Source of the DNA: Phialophora verrucosa
Taxonomy: Eukaryota > Ascomycota > Eurotiomycetes > Chaetothyriales > Herpotrichiellaceae
Reading direction: 5' to 3'
Assembly: GCA_002099365.1 (NCBI GenBank)
Contig: MSED01000013.1
Location: forward strand, 434,001 to 498,000
DNA: 64,000 nt
The notes beneath the pieces are model-generated. The model did not search any database, was not told the origin of the DNA, and saw only the letters and a list, made by a program, of their open reading frames with translations. Positions within the stretch are counted from its first letter, which is position 1, and each line of letters begins with the position of its first letter. Shown one piece after another: positions 54,248 to 64,000 of the stretch. A program made the position numbers and the translations under genes.

Positions 54248-55939
54248 ATGATCCAGTTCATCCATCAGGACCCGAAGCATCGCGGCTTGAGCGAAGCAGA
54301 CCGTCGAATTGTCCGGAAGGTGTCCAACACGGCGGCGGCGGCAACTCGAAAAGCTCGAGGAACAGGTATAAATGTCAATACCTTGCAACTCCCGGATTTC
54401 CTAGTCGACGAAAACACGACCAACCCGGCCCCCGACGCTTCGGCCCAAGATGGAAAGGACAAAGATGAAGAAATAGTTGAAGCAGCAACAGGCGTTCGGT
54501 CCCAGCCCGCGCATCGGACATCAGCCACAGCTCGCGAGCGGTGGAGGCCCTCATCTTCTGCTGGGCCATCAAGCAGATACCACCGTCGCGCACCTATGAG
54601 AGCGGCGTTGTCTCTGTGGCCAGACAACCCCAAGTCCCCTGAATATGTATCCTTACTAATGCAACCGGGCTTATCCCAAAAGCTCCTCGCCGACGCCTCC
54701 GGCGTGGATGTAAACTCCGACCCCAAACGATGGGTTAAAATTTGTCGTTTGACATCCGTGTTGCAGTTCTTGCCACATATGATTGGCCATAGCAAGTGTC
54801 TGGACAGTGCTATCGACTGTCTTGCCGAGCGCGTCCGCCAGTGTTGCATTCAAGTCCCCGACATGTCACTTGCGCAGACCCAATTAGAAAGGCGCTATGG
54901 GCGCGCCCTCCAAGTTTTGCAGAACGCCCTGGACTCTTCCGGGAGTCTTGACTGGACCGTGTGGTACACCACGCTATTACTGGCGTTGTTTGAGGTACGC
55001 TTGGCCCAGTCGTTACGATGCGGATATGGCTGACCATGGCGGCATACAGCTTCTTGAAAAGTCCAGTCAACATGCATGGATTTTCCACTCACAGGGCGCG
55101 AAGCACATCCTTTTGAGCCTGGGCCCGAACAACATCAAATCACACTACGAGAAGATCCTGCTCGCAGCACAATGCCAGATTCTGGTAAATAGATGACCCA
55201 GCTCATGTTCATCCGGGCTCACTCTAACGACTCACGGTGGCAGACGGTCGAAGCGACTTTTTTCAACAGAGACTGCTTCTTGAGCAGCCCAGCATGGCAG
55301 AACGCCCTGCAGACGACGATCGCGTACGACAGCAAGATTCCCGACCGATCCGAGCCCGTCGTCACAATGTGGGCCATTACGACGTGCGCACCTGAACTGT
55401 TCAAGAGAGCGACGGAAGCAATCCTTCATCAGCACCCGCCCCGTCGGATCGCGAAGCTTGCAGACGAGCTTTCTGCACTGCTAGACAGGTACACCATTTG
55501 GCGGGGAAAATGGGAAGAAAGCCTCGTCGGCGACGACTTTCCCTTCCTTAACGCCACGAGTCTCGCGACTGCCGGTCCTACCATCTATCCTCAGTTCCTC
55601 GCCTACTGGGCGTTGACCAATCGATTTCTCCTAGCCATTCAACCCCATCGAGCCCACATCGCAGAGACGAATGCACTAGATGCGGCCGTCCGCATCCTTG
55701 AGTTTGATCGAATCAGACAGACCGATTCGGTGACTGATCGGTGTCGCACGTTTTCGGTCAGTATTGGACGCTCGATCAAGCAGACTACGATGGAGTGGAC
55801 GACGCAGCAGTATGTATCCCGCGAGTCGCAAACCATCGAACCTGCCGTGTTTCTGCGTTGGAACACTCTGCTGGGGAGGTCGGTACAAGATGAGGCGGAC
55901 GTCCTCCCCACCAAGACGACCTCTTCGATGGCTTCCTGA
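54248..55939 (+). CDS. Fungal_trans_2-type regulator-like protein (third member)
   Basis: Three exons, 54248..54994, 55050..55184 and 55244..55939, with introns of 55 and 59 nt (GTACGC/ACAG and GTAAAT/GCAG), yield 525 residues. The start MIQFIHQDPK followed by LSEADRRIVRKVSN and an Ala/Arg-rich helix matches the N-terminal pattern of the family also found at 1–953 and 5431–7312. Upstream the frame is open to 54080, adding 56 residues unlike the family, so I prefer the inner ATG. A long helical domain fills the rest. No zinc cluster is present. The function is unknown and a regulatory role is inferred from the family only. Confidence 0.8.
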
Positions 55940-56846
55940 AGACCTGCGTACCTTTGTCCCCACAGCTGTGGCTCTCGATGCAGTTTTGCGACAAGCGACC
56001 TACAGGATGACAACATAACCCGCTCTGGTAGTGTCAATGCGGGCCTCTCTCTGTTCTTCGATGCGTTCTATAGCCCGCGCTCCTCAGATCTGCCGTGGCG
56101 AAAGATTGTCCGCCACCTGACTCCAGCATAAGAGAAGTGCACTCACGGCAGAGGCAGGCGGGCGAGCGCGCATGCTTGCCCGACGACAAGCACATCAGTC
56201 GAACACAGCCAAACACACCCGGACGCTGCCCTTCTCATACTGTAACCTACGACATCAGAACCGGCAGGATGGACACAACCAAGTTGAATCTAGCAGGCTC
56301 CGTGATGCCGACATAAAGCAATGCACACAGTCAATCCGCGGGTGTGCCTTGGTATATCTGAACTCCCTGAATGACTCCAGATATTGCACCGCTGTGGAGC
56401 CACAACCTTTAAAGCTGGCTTGGTGAAACGTCGAAGTTAGGCGAGACAATTTGGCTCTCTGGTGGCTCTCTCCGGTGGCTCTCTGTCTTCAATCCATTCC
56501 ATTGTACATAGACATGGACATGGACATGCATACGTGTATCCAGACGAGTACATGTACGTATCATGAGAAGGCAATCCGCGGGCCTGAAGCAGGCTGCGGC
56601 GTGCGAGGATTTGAGTAGCTTCTCTAAGCTAGACAAGTACTTGGTGGACTTGACTCTTGTAGTCCGATAGTCTGACAGTTTGAGCACACAGTCCACAAGC
56701 CTCATCGATATTCTATCAGTGACTTACAGCCATGGATCTTTCATTCATCTCAAGTGGATCGCCCGTCCTTTTATGCGCAGTAGTCTAGTCAAGTGATTTT
56801 TATTTGCAGCAATCCACGACCTTCAGCTACCGTACTCTGTACGCAC
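55940..56846. other. Intergenic region between convergent genes
   Basis: Holds a GACATG hexamer-like run near 56511–56530 and near-matches of the TACTCCGTA motif (one T change) at about 56833. No gene seen. Confidence 0.4.
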
Positions 56847-58688
56847 TTACAACTTCGATTTGACCGCGGCGGCCGCACTCTCGGCTTTCAAGACCTCATC
56901 GACAACACCCATGACTTTACATAACCACTCGTCCCGCCCGCGCTGGGTCACGACCTGCACACTAAGCGGCGTGCCCAAGTAGACGCGCCGGTCCGTGACA
57001 TGCTCATTCCACAGCTCGCGGCACCGCACGTCCCAGGAACTCAAGATATTGCCTGCGGCGAGGGGCCGGCCGAGCTCCAAGTCGTCGACCACGACGTTCC
57101 GCACCGGCACCGTGCCGGCCGGGTAGTCGAAGAGGACGAAACTGCTGGTCATGCCGACGGCGTTGTAGCCCTCGATGGGCGGCACCGGGTGCGGGGCGAC
57201 GGGACAGATGATGGCGTCGAGGACGGGTCTCCGGCGGCCGAATGCGTCGACCTCGCTCCACAGGGCGAGCATCTCGCGCTCCAGCGCCGACCGCTGGGCC
57301 TGCAGCTCGGCGACGCGCTCGAGGGCCTGCGCCTTGCCGGCCCGGAAGCGCGACTCCATCCACGGCACGAGAGGCTCCTTGTACTCGGTGATCATTTTGT
57401 TCATGAGGGCCGCGCCGTCGACGCCCATCAGCTTGCTCATCACGGACTGCGACTTCGTCCACGCCGACGGGGTGAGCAGCTCCTTGACGATGACGCGGTG
57501 GGTCGTGCTGCTCCCCAGCGCGACGGCCACTTCGTTGAGCACGCGCGTGATGGGCGGGAGGAGCGTGCAGTTTCCGTCGCTGCGCAGGATGCCGATGACG
57601 AGTTCGCCGTTGGGCCCGCGTCCCTTGAGCGCTGTAGGGCCACCAGACGGTGAGGGCAACGTCCACGCACACGGCGTGCAGTCCTCCCCCCACGCCGTGG
57701 CCAGAGGGATGACGTGGGCGAGGAAGAAATCGACGTCGCGGACACTGCGCGCGATCGGGCCCGCTACGGCCTGCACGCTCGTGCGACTCGTGCCCTCGGC
57801 GCCCGTCAGCGCCTGGCCGCCGTACGGCAGCCGGCCATTGCTCGGCTTGAAGCCATACACGCCGTTACACATGGCGGGGACGCGGATGCTGCCGCCAATG
57901 TCGGTGCCGATGCCGAGCATGGAGCCCTTCATCGCGACCAGCACGCCCTCGCCTCCGCTGGACCCGCCGGCCGTGCACAGCCGGTTGATCGGGTTCATGG
58001 TCCGGCCGAAGATGTTGTTCACGCTGTCCAGGCTGGCGAGCGTCTGCGGGATGTTCGTCTTGGCCACCACCACGCAACCCAGGCTGAGGAGCAGGTCGAC
58101 GAGCGGCGCGTTCTTCGCGGCGGGCTTGCCGCACAGGTACGCGAGCCCGATCGACGTGTCCACGCCCTTGACGTCAAACGTGTCCTTCACGCTGATGGGC
58201 AGGCCGTGCAGAGGCCCGAACGGCTGGCCATGCGCGGCGAGGTACTCGTCCAGGAACTTCGCGCGTGCGAGCGCCTCGGCGAACAGCGGCTCGGTCAGGC
58301 AGTTCGTCAGCTGCTGCGCGATGGCGGCGCGGTGGCAGAATGCGTCCGCGACCTCGGCGCTGGAGAGTCTCTTTTGCGCGATGGCCGAGACGAGCGTCTC
58401 GACCGTGTAGGCTTCGGTGATCTCGATCTCCGTGTGCGTGAGGAACTGGCGCGGGAGGTGCAGCACGTTCTGCGGCCCGTCGGCCAGGGTAGGAGGGTCT
58501 TTCGGGAGGATAGACGCAGGAATGTGCCACTTCGAGGGGATCCGCGACGCTCGTTCCCGTTGTTTCTGTGCGGCGATAGGTTTCCAGGGCGCATCTTCGG
58601 CGGCTGTAGCAGCCGTTGCGGGGGCCATCGTTGCTGTCGTCGTCGTCGTCGCCGGGTTCGAGTTGCGGGAGAAGGGCACGCTCGACAA
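56847..58688 (-). CDS. Amidase-signature family enzyme (acetamidase-like)
   Basis: Single exon of 613 residues. The Ser–cisSer–Lys triad is intact: K168 in ISVKD, S243 in GGSSGGEG and S267 in GGSIR. The spacings (75 and 24) are the same as in FAAH. The GIGTDIGGSIRVPA loop is the amidase-signature core. A Thr/Ala-rich N-terminus precedes the domain and has no clear signal peptide. Family members hydrolyse amides such as acetamide or fatty-acid amides. Substrate and pathway cannot be read here. The gene is visibly richer in G+C than its neighbours, which produces long antisense frames. Confidence 0.93.
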   Translation of the reverse strand: MSSVPFSRNSNPATTTTTATMAPATAATAAEDAPWKPIAAQKQRERASRIPSKWHIPASILPKDPPTLADGPQNVLHLPRQFLTHTEIEITEAYTVETLVSAIAQKRLSSAEVADAFCHRAAIAQQLTNCLTEPLFAEALARAKFLDEYLAAHGQPFGPLHGLPISVKDTFDVKGVDTSIGLAYLCGKPAAKNAPLVDLLLSLGCVVVAKTNIPQTLASLDSVNNIFGRTMNPINRLCTAGGSSGGEGVLVAMKGSMLGIGTDIGGSIRVPAMCNGVYGFKPSNGRLPYGGQALTGAEGTSRTSVQAVAGPIARSVRDVDFFLAHVIPLATAWGEDCTPCAWTLPSPSGGPTALKGRGPNGELVIGILRSDGNCTLLPPITRVLNEVAVALGSSTTHRVIVKELLTPSAWTKSQSVMSKLMGVDGAALMNKMITEYKEPLVPWMESRFRAGKAQALERVAELQAQRSALEREMLALWSEVDAFGRRRPVLDAIICPVAPHPVPPIEGYNAVGMTSSFVLFDYPAGTVPVRNVVVDDLELGRPLAAGNILSSWDVRCRELWNEHVTDRRVYLGTPLSVQVVTQRGRDEWLCKVMGVVDEVLKAESAAAAVKSKL

Positions 58689-59903
58689 GAAGACGAGACC
58701 GTGGCTCTTATGACTTTGTAGATTGTTGCCGGTGAGCTCGAGCGGATGTCTCCGCAGGCACCGAGCTGGCGCTGGGTATTTACAGCAATTATTACTGTAG
58801 TTGGTAGACAGTTAAGCGCCCTGCGACGGTCCCAGTGTGGGGAAGCAAGGGAGATGCCTCGGTTGATGATAAGAATTATCTGTCGATTCAGCCTTGCCGG
58901 TTGATTTCTCAGCCTCGCTCTCGCACGAAGATCGTAGACTTCACACAGCCAGTGGCCGAGACGAAAAGTGCATAGCCCGTCTCGCAGTGTGGATGTGATT
59001 GTGAGTGTGGGCGGAGGACCTTTCAGCTTCACCAGCATGCTGTCCCGTCCAAGTCAACGTTCACCACTCTCCAAGCGTCGAGTATACAGTAGGGAAACCC
59101 TGCTACCACTATCGTCATGGACATCAAAGTCCAAGACTCGCTTGTATAAGATTTTATTGTTCTATACTTTCGAGTGGGAGTTATTTAAGGTCAGGACTCA
59201 GATACTGTACTTACACCACGTTCAGCAACATCCCCTCGCTCGCTAGCTCAGACAACGGACCATGGGTCACTGCAACTAATATTCGATTCTGCTCCATCCG
59301 CGACTGGGATAATGCCTCTTTGTCTAGACATGGCGGAAACGCACCGATCCATCTGTTGAAGGGTCGGGAACCGGCCGTTGGGCCCTCTGATTGTCCACCC
59401 GTTGTTGCGCGAGCAAAGAACTCCCTCTGTGGGACAAACACCATATGCCGTGTTGTGGACATCCTCGAAGGGACGTAATCAATGTTCTTGTCTCGTCTCC
59501 TTTGCCCATCAATTTGTCTTATCTTCCCCTCATAACACATGCAGGTAAATGTGACGAGGATCACTAGAAACAAAGCCGCGTGACAAGAAGTTCTGCCTGG
59601 CACTGATGTCTCGACGTGGAATTTTGGCTCTAATGTGCTTGCTTACCATCCTCTCATTGCCACTCGTAGGAGTACCTTTCAGCTGTTTACATTCCATTCA
59701 CTGTCATTTGGCTTCCCTAAACGCAGTGAATGGCCATCTTCACTAGACGATCACCCTCCTCTTTATGCAGAGCAAACAGCTGGGAGCGAACACCTTCTTC
59801 AAAATGACGGGCCTCAACTCTTGCACATGCAGTGAGGAGCCGGTCTCCACACTCGATGTGGTGGTCTTGTTGAAGCCGCGAGGTTCTGCGAGGGCTGAAC
59901 AGC
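58689..59903. promoter_or_regulatory. Divergent intergenic region, amidase / DUF6594 gene
   Basis: 1.2 kb that must hold both promoters. Small frames of up to 157 codons occur (plus 59005–59478) but show nothing recognisable. Confidence 0.4.
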
Positions 59904-62284
59904 ATGTCAAACCCACAGCGGTTTCCTGGTGAGTCAGGGTCTAGATACAACGAGGGAAGGTCGAACCGGGGGGATGATACGAGGCGGCAGCAACATGATG
60001 ACAGGGACCAGCGGAGTCTCCGGCACCAGCCTCACTACCAGTATCAGCAGGATCTGAGGCAATTCGCACAACCCACACGCTCAGTCGATCCGGGTCCAAG
60101 TCGAAGTGACCACCATCGTGAGCTATACGTGAGCGGGCCCGAAACCGAGCGCCGAAGACGATATTCCTCGCGCTCTGATCAGGGTGGTCCAGACCAAGAC
60201 TCTGCCGCGAGGTATCAACAACAGCCACCGTACAACATCGATCAACGAGGTGGGTTGGAGTGGGTGGATCGACAGCCCACGGAAGGGCAACAAGACCGGC
60301 CCTTCAACACTACCTCTACCACTCCTCGCAATCGATCAGGACACGTCAGCTCGTTCGCACCTCGTTCGGACCAGAGGCGAGGAGGTGTAAGCCTTTTGTG
60401 TGCGGTTCGGGTCGCGCTGGTGCTAATGGTTGCCAGGGAAGCGAAGACTCCGAGTCAGACGAATCGGATGGCAACCCTGCGTCCTCCAGATCTCGTGGCC
60501 CAAAATACCAGGATGCTTCTGACGGACGTTCTAGACACACTCCAATCAGCAGAGGTGGCAAGGCTGTGTCGAATGATGCAACTAGGCCGAAGAATAAAGA
60601 GGGTGGAAAGAGGCGTCGGATTCGTGAATGGATGCGGGATTGGAAGAACGGCGGGAATCCAAAGAGAAGGGATAACGACGACCGTGGAGGTGGCTCTGGC
60701 ATTGCAACCTGAAGAGGCAGAGGAGGCAAATTTGACTGTAGGGGCTGTGCAAAGTTGCCCCAAGGCAGGGAGCCAAGAAGGCGCAGAACAGCGAGCGACA
60801 GCGACAGCGGCGGATGTGGAACTGAAGTGCCATGGTATTCGGCAAGCCGGGGTACTCTTCGCTACACAGTCGTAGGTCGACAGAGGAGGTTGTACTCCCA
60901 CTCTGGCTGCGCCCGAACGCCGGCAGCAAGCTTGCTTCTGTGTAACTCGTAGTGTAACGACACGCAGATATTTGAACACTCAGCTCAGTGACTCGTCCCA
61001 GTGTGTCTCTCTCCTCGATTTTCGTCGTAAACCAGACGACTCGCGAAGAGCAGCCATGTCTCCCTCTCGAGTAGATCAAGGGTTAAACGGTCATCAGTTG
61101 TCTCACTCGAAGGATGGGCACATTCTTCCTGCTCCAAGGCCCCGTGCCCATAGCACCTCGGACCTGGAGGTACAAGAACCGAAACCCCAGCAGAAAGAAT
61201 GGTTCGGACATATGATGGCGCGGGCGCGTATGAAGAGCTTGAGCCCTCCCTGCAGGACTTTATCACGCTGATGGACCTTTAGTTGGTACCGGGCCGAGTG
61301 GCTGGCCTCGCATCGCGGCATTTGTGGATAGTGATTCCACGTTCAGGATCTATCGACGCTTCGGCTTCCTCAGAACGCGTCTCTTGCTGTACCACCAAGA
61401 TATCCTCGCAGAATTGGAGGCGAAACTGGACTGGTTGGATCGTGACGACGCTCGGAGCCCCGAGACCCAAAGGTACCTCTCGAGTAGGCGCGAGGATGAC
61501 TTGCGACACAATTCTCCCCGCATGGCCCTGTTCCGAGACATAGAGAGCCAACTCGAGACATACGGTGGGTACATGTGCCCCAATGTCTGAGACGTCCTCT
61601 AATTTCTGGCATTCCACAGACAGCCTCCTCAAACGTTCAGCGCAGATATACCAGCTCGAGGAAGCGCCCAACAAGCATCGGCAGGCCGTCGTAAACCATA
61701 TCTGGAATGATGGCACGATCAAGGAGCGGGACAGAGAGTATATCCTGCATGTAGACGACCTTGTCTACCTCAACGCCGACACCGAGGCCAGCTGGGTCCA
61801 TTGGTTTGTCGGCTTTTTACTGTACCACACAGGGCCGGTTTTGATGGTGATGACACAGTGGCCGCTTGTTCCCGCCATGAAGCTGACTGACTCCCTTCAG
61901 AACAGATTCCGTACACAGGTCCAAAGGCTCAAGCTGAACCAGGACAGAATGAGTATTTCTCTCTACGAGAAGAAGAGATTCAACAAGTTCGTCAACGTGC
62001 TGTTCACAATGATAATTGTAACGCTCGTCATGGGCCCCGTGATGGTTCTGTACCGACTTCGCAATTCGAATGGATACGTGCGCAATGCAGCGGCTGTGAT
62101 ATTTACTGCCTTGTTCGCTTTGCTTTGCTCCACTGCCACGAACGCCAAAAGGCAAGAAGTTTTCGCTGTAACGGCGGCGTGAGTTTCAAGCCCGTGTGAC
62201 GAGATGCTTGATCGCTGACTGATCAGGTATTGCGCTGTGCTCGTCGTCTTTACCAGTCAGAATGGAAACAGCAAGGGGCAATAA
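59904..62284 (+). CDS. DUF6594 fungal membrane protein with Arg/Ser/Gly-rich N-terminus
   Basis: The C-terminal part is firm: exons ..61227, 61283..61564, 61620..62178 and 62227..62284 (introns 55, 55 and 48 nt) encode GPSGWPRIAAFVDSDSTF and RIYRRFGFLRTRLLLYHQD, the DUF6594 opening. A long helical region and two to three membrane spans at the end follow. The N-terminal part is less sure. A consistent model uses 59904..60386, 60437..60689, 60742..60871 and 60968..61227 for 674 residues in all. Its intron at 60690–60741 has a poor donor but removes an in-frame TGA at 60710–60712. Alternatively the gene starts at 61056 (356 residues) and the upstream frame is separate. DUF6594 proteins are fungal and uncharacterised. 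Confidence 0.65.
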
Positions 62285-62687
62285 CTGAGTAGCTGTCGCG
62301 GGTGCTTTGATCAGGGTCTGTAAGTGCCAGAAACCTAGTCACCAGCAGCTGACAATGTGCATCGGCTTGTCAAAGACGTGCAGTGTTTCCTAGGTCGTCT
62401 CGGTATAAATCGACCTGATCCTTCTCGCTCCAAAGGCCGCCATGTGCCTTGGAGCTTGGAGGGTTGTAATTGGCAGTCATACAAGAGAGGTTCTGAACAA
62501 TAACAATGGAGGCTCGGGTGCAGTAGGGTGGTCGAAATACCTGTCACAACAGGGAAATAGAGATCTACTCTCCGCTGGAAGAAAAGAATGTATTCAGATC
62601 CTTGGATTTTGCACCACTGACGTAGTGAATGTCCGATCTCCGCCTACTTAAGTGGGCGCCATGTCTTCACGAACAAGACCGGGTGCC
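62285..62687. other. Intergenic region between convergent genes
   Basis: 3' flanks of the DUF6594 and AKR genes. Nothing recognised. Confidence 0.4.
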
Positions 62688-63710
62688 TCAGTCATTGCTT
62701 GTAGTCGGATCCCAGGCACAAGGTGCATAGGATTCAGGAAAGTTGAGACTCTTCATATCCTGGTCATCGAGCTCGAAGTCATAGATGGCGGCATTCTCCT
62801 CGATCCTGGAGGGAGTTACGCTCTTCGGCAAAGGAACGTAGCCCTTCTGCAGGCTCCATCGCAGCAGGATCTGCGACCAAGTCTTGCCGTGCTTCTCACT
62901 CAGCTTCTTGAGGACTGGTTCATCTGCTCGCTGGCCCCGCACGATGGGACAATATGCTTCGACGACGACGTTGCGCTTGCGGCACCATTCGACAATATCG
63001 TCTCGTGGGAGCCAGGGATGAACTTCCCACTGGCCGACGTCGATGGTACCTCCCACGTCAGACGTCCGGATGTAATCTTCCAGCTCGTCAAGATGATGGA
63101 CGCCGTAATTGGAGACACCGATGGATCTGATTTTGCCGGCTTTCTGAGCTTCGGCGAGTGCTTTCCAAGCTCCTAATCTGCCCTCTTTGCCACCATACGG
63201 AGAATGGATGAGGTAAAGGTCGATATAGTCAAAACCGGTCTGGAAGAAGGATGATTCAATGGACTTCTTTGCCGCTTCGTAGCCCATACTCTTGGGCGGA
63301 ACTTTGCTGGTGAAGAAGATCTCCTCGCGCTTCAGGCCCGAGTTTCGGATCGCGTCAGCGCACGGCTGCTCATTGCGGTAAGCTCGAGCAGAGTCGACGT
63401 GTCGATAACCAGTCTTGAATGCATGGAGCGTGACTTCTTCGCACTGGGCAGCAGGAGTCTGGTAGACGCCATAGCCGAGCACAGGTATCTCATAGCCTGA
63501 ATTCATCCGATAGGTCGTGTTGATGTCGAATTTGGCTGGAATTTCAGTCGCCATTGTTCGTTTGTTTCTGGCTAACGAAGCTACTGAGCTTTGAACCGGC
63601 TTTTGGATACGAGCTACCCCTCCGCGAAGCAATGGCATCTGGGAGATACGGAATTGTGGTCTAGCAGATTTGAAAGACAGGCACGCGTTCGATGGCGAGA
63701 TACTCGGCAC
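62688..63710 (-). CDS. Aldo-keto reductase
   Basis: Single exon of 340 residues. The AKR tetrad is complete: D106, Y111 (SARAYRNE), K136 (TSKVPP) and H169 (YLIHSP). The C-terminal LPKSVTPSRIEENAAIYDF segment is the NADP(H)-binding motif. The first 52 residues are Ser/Arg-rich with few acidic residues and could be a mitochondrial presequence; without it, M53 (63554) starts a typical 288-residue enzyme, so both starts are plausible. The enzyme should reduce aldehydes or ketones with NADPH. The substrate is unknown. Confidence 0.93.
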   Translation of the reverse strand: MPSISPSNACLSFKSARPQFRISQMPLLRGGVARIQKPVQSSVASLARNKRTMATEIPAKFDINTTYRMNSGYEIPVLGYGVYQTPAAQCEEVTLHAFKTGYRHVDSARAYRNEQPCADAIRNSGLKREEIFFTSKVPPKSMGYEAAKKSIESSFFQTGFDYIDLYLIHSPYGGKEGRLGAWKALAEAQKAGKIRSIGVSNYGVHHLDELEDYIRTSDVGGTIDVGQWEVHPWLPRDDIVEWCRKRNVVVEAYCPIVRGQRADEPVLKKLSEKHGKTWSQILLRWSLQKGYVPLPKSVTPSRIEENAAIYDFELDDQDMKSLNFPESYAPCAWDPTTSND

Positions 63711-64000
63711 TGAGTGACGATCGTGAATATGTCATTAATTGGGTGGCCGAACGAGACCAAGACGGACCGGGCAGCATAACTCCGGGCGACTAAGTCCGGC
63801 ACTCTGAGGCACCACTCTAAGGAAACGTAATGCTTGTATGTAGGTTTTGTCAAATCCATCATCGCCGTACAAGCTGACATACGCTGGCTTTATTCGCAAT
63901 CACTCTGTAGACACATAATGGGGTTGTAGATGCCTTGAGCAGCGTTGTGACTAGAACAAGCTCCAACGAATGACATGGTTACACCTACTCTGTACCGAAC
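63711..64000. promoter_or_regulatory. AKR upstream region to window edge
   Basis: 290 bp with no gene. A TACTCTGTA near-motif lies at 63986–63994. Confidence 0.3.

Noticed and set aside
57175..58721. Two plus-strand frames of 411 and 335 codons over the amidase
   Set aside because: They are antisense to an amidase with an intact catalytic triad, have Arg/Ala-rich unlikely composition, and come from the high G+C of the sense gene.

Overview
The window is nuclear DNA of a filamentous ascomycete (Pezizomycotina). The signs are dense protein genes on both strands, short GT–AG introns (mostly 42–100 nt) with CTAAC/CTGAC-like branch sites, and fungal families such as a Zn2Cys6 regulator, Fungal_trans_2-type proteins, a GT69 glycosyltransferase, a DUF6594 membrane protein and an NmrA-like protein. 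A Eurotiomycetes (Chaetothyriales-like) source is my guess; the order cannot be fixed from the sequence alone. I saw no tRNA, rRNA, CRISPR array, transposase or complete transposon. Introns were spliced by eye by keeping frame and family homology across GT–AG junctions, so most multi-exon models are firm but unconfirmed.

Layout. 0–7.3 kb: regulators on the minus strand, namely a Fungal_trans_2-type protein cut by the left edge, a Zn2Cys6 factor and a second Fungal_trans_2-type protein. 8–22 kb: a block of RNA-biology genes, NRDE2, UTP10 (a 1,905-codon single exon) and an Argonaute with a complete DEDH tetrad and an unusual PIWI insert. 22.4 kb: a perfect 15-bp x 7 minisatellite. 23.7–29.5 kb: an SRPBCC-fold protein and the cohesin regulator PDS5. 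29.8–37.3 kb: a DUF1349 protein, a flavin-reductase-like protein divergent from a MetX-like alpha/beta hydrolase, and a sodium:solute symporter. 37.8–42.1 kb: a six-exon RRM-like protein and a GT69 glycosyltransferase. 44.2–49.1 kb: an NmrA-like protein, an orphan ORF and a DUF2235 hydrolase. 50.3–56 kb: poly(A) polymerase, a small beta-carbonic anhydrase in six exons, and a third Fungal_trans_2-type protein. 56.8–63.7 kb: an amidase, a DUF6594 membrane protein with a disordered N-terminus, and an aldo-keto reductase.

Functionally the window is mostly housekeeping: ribosome biogenesis, 3'-end formation, cohesion, nuclear RNA surveillance and RNAi. It also has a few accessory metabolic genes (amidase, MetX-like, flavin reductase, symporter, AKR). 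I did not find a clear secondary-metabolite or defence cluster. The points most worth a second look are the Argonaute insert, the reading-frame conflict in the DUF6594 gene, the orphan ORF at 46–47 kb, the recurrent intergenic TACTCCGTA motif and the three related Fungal_trans_2-type genes.
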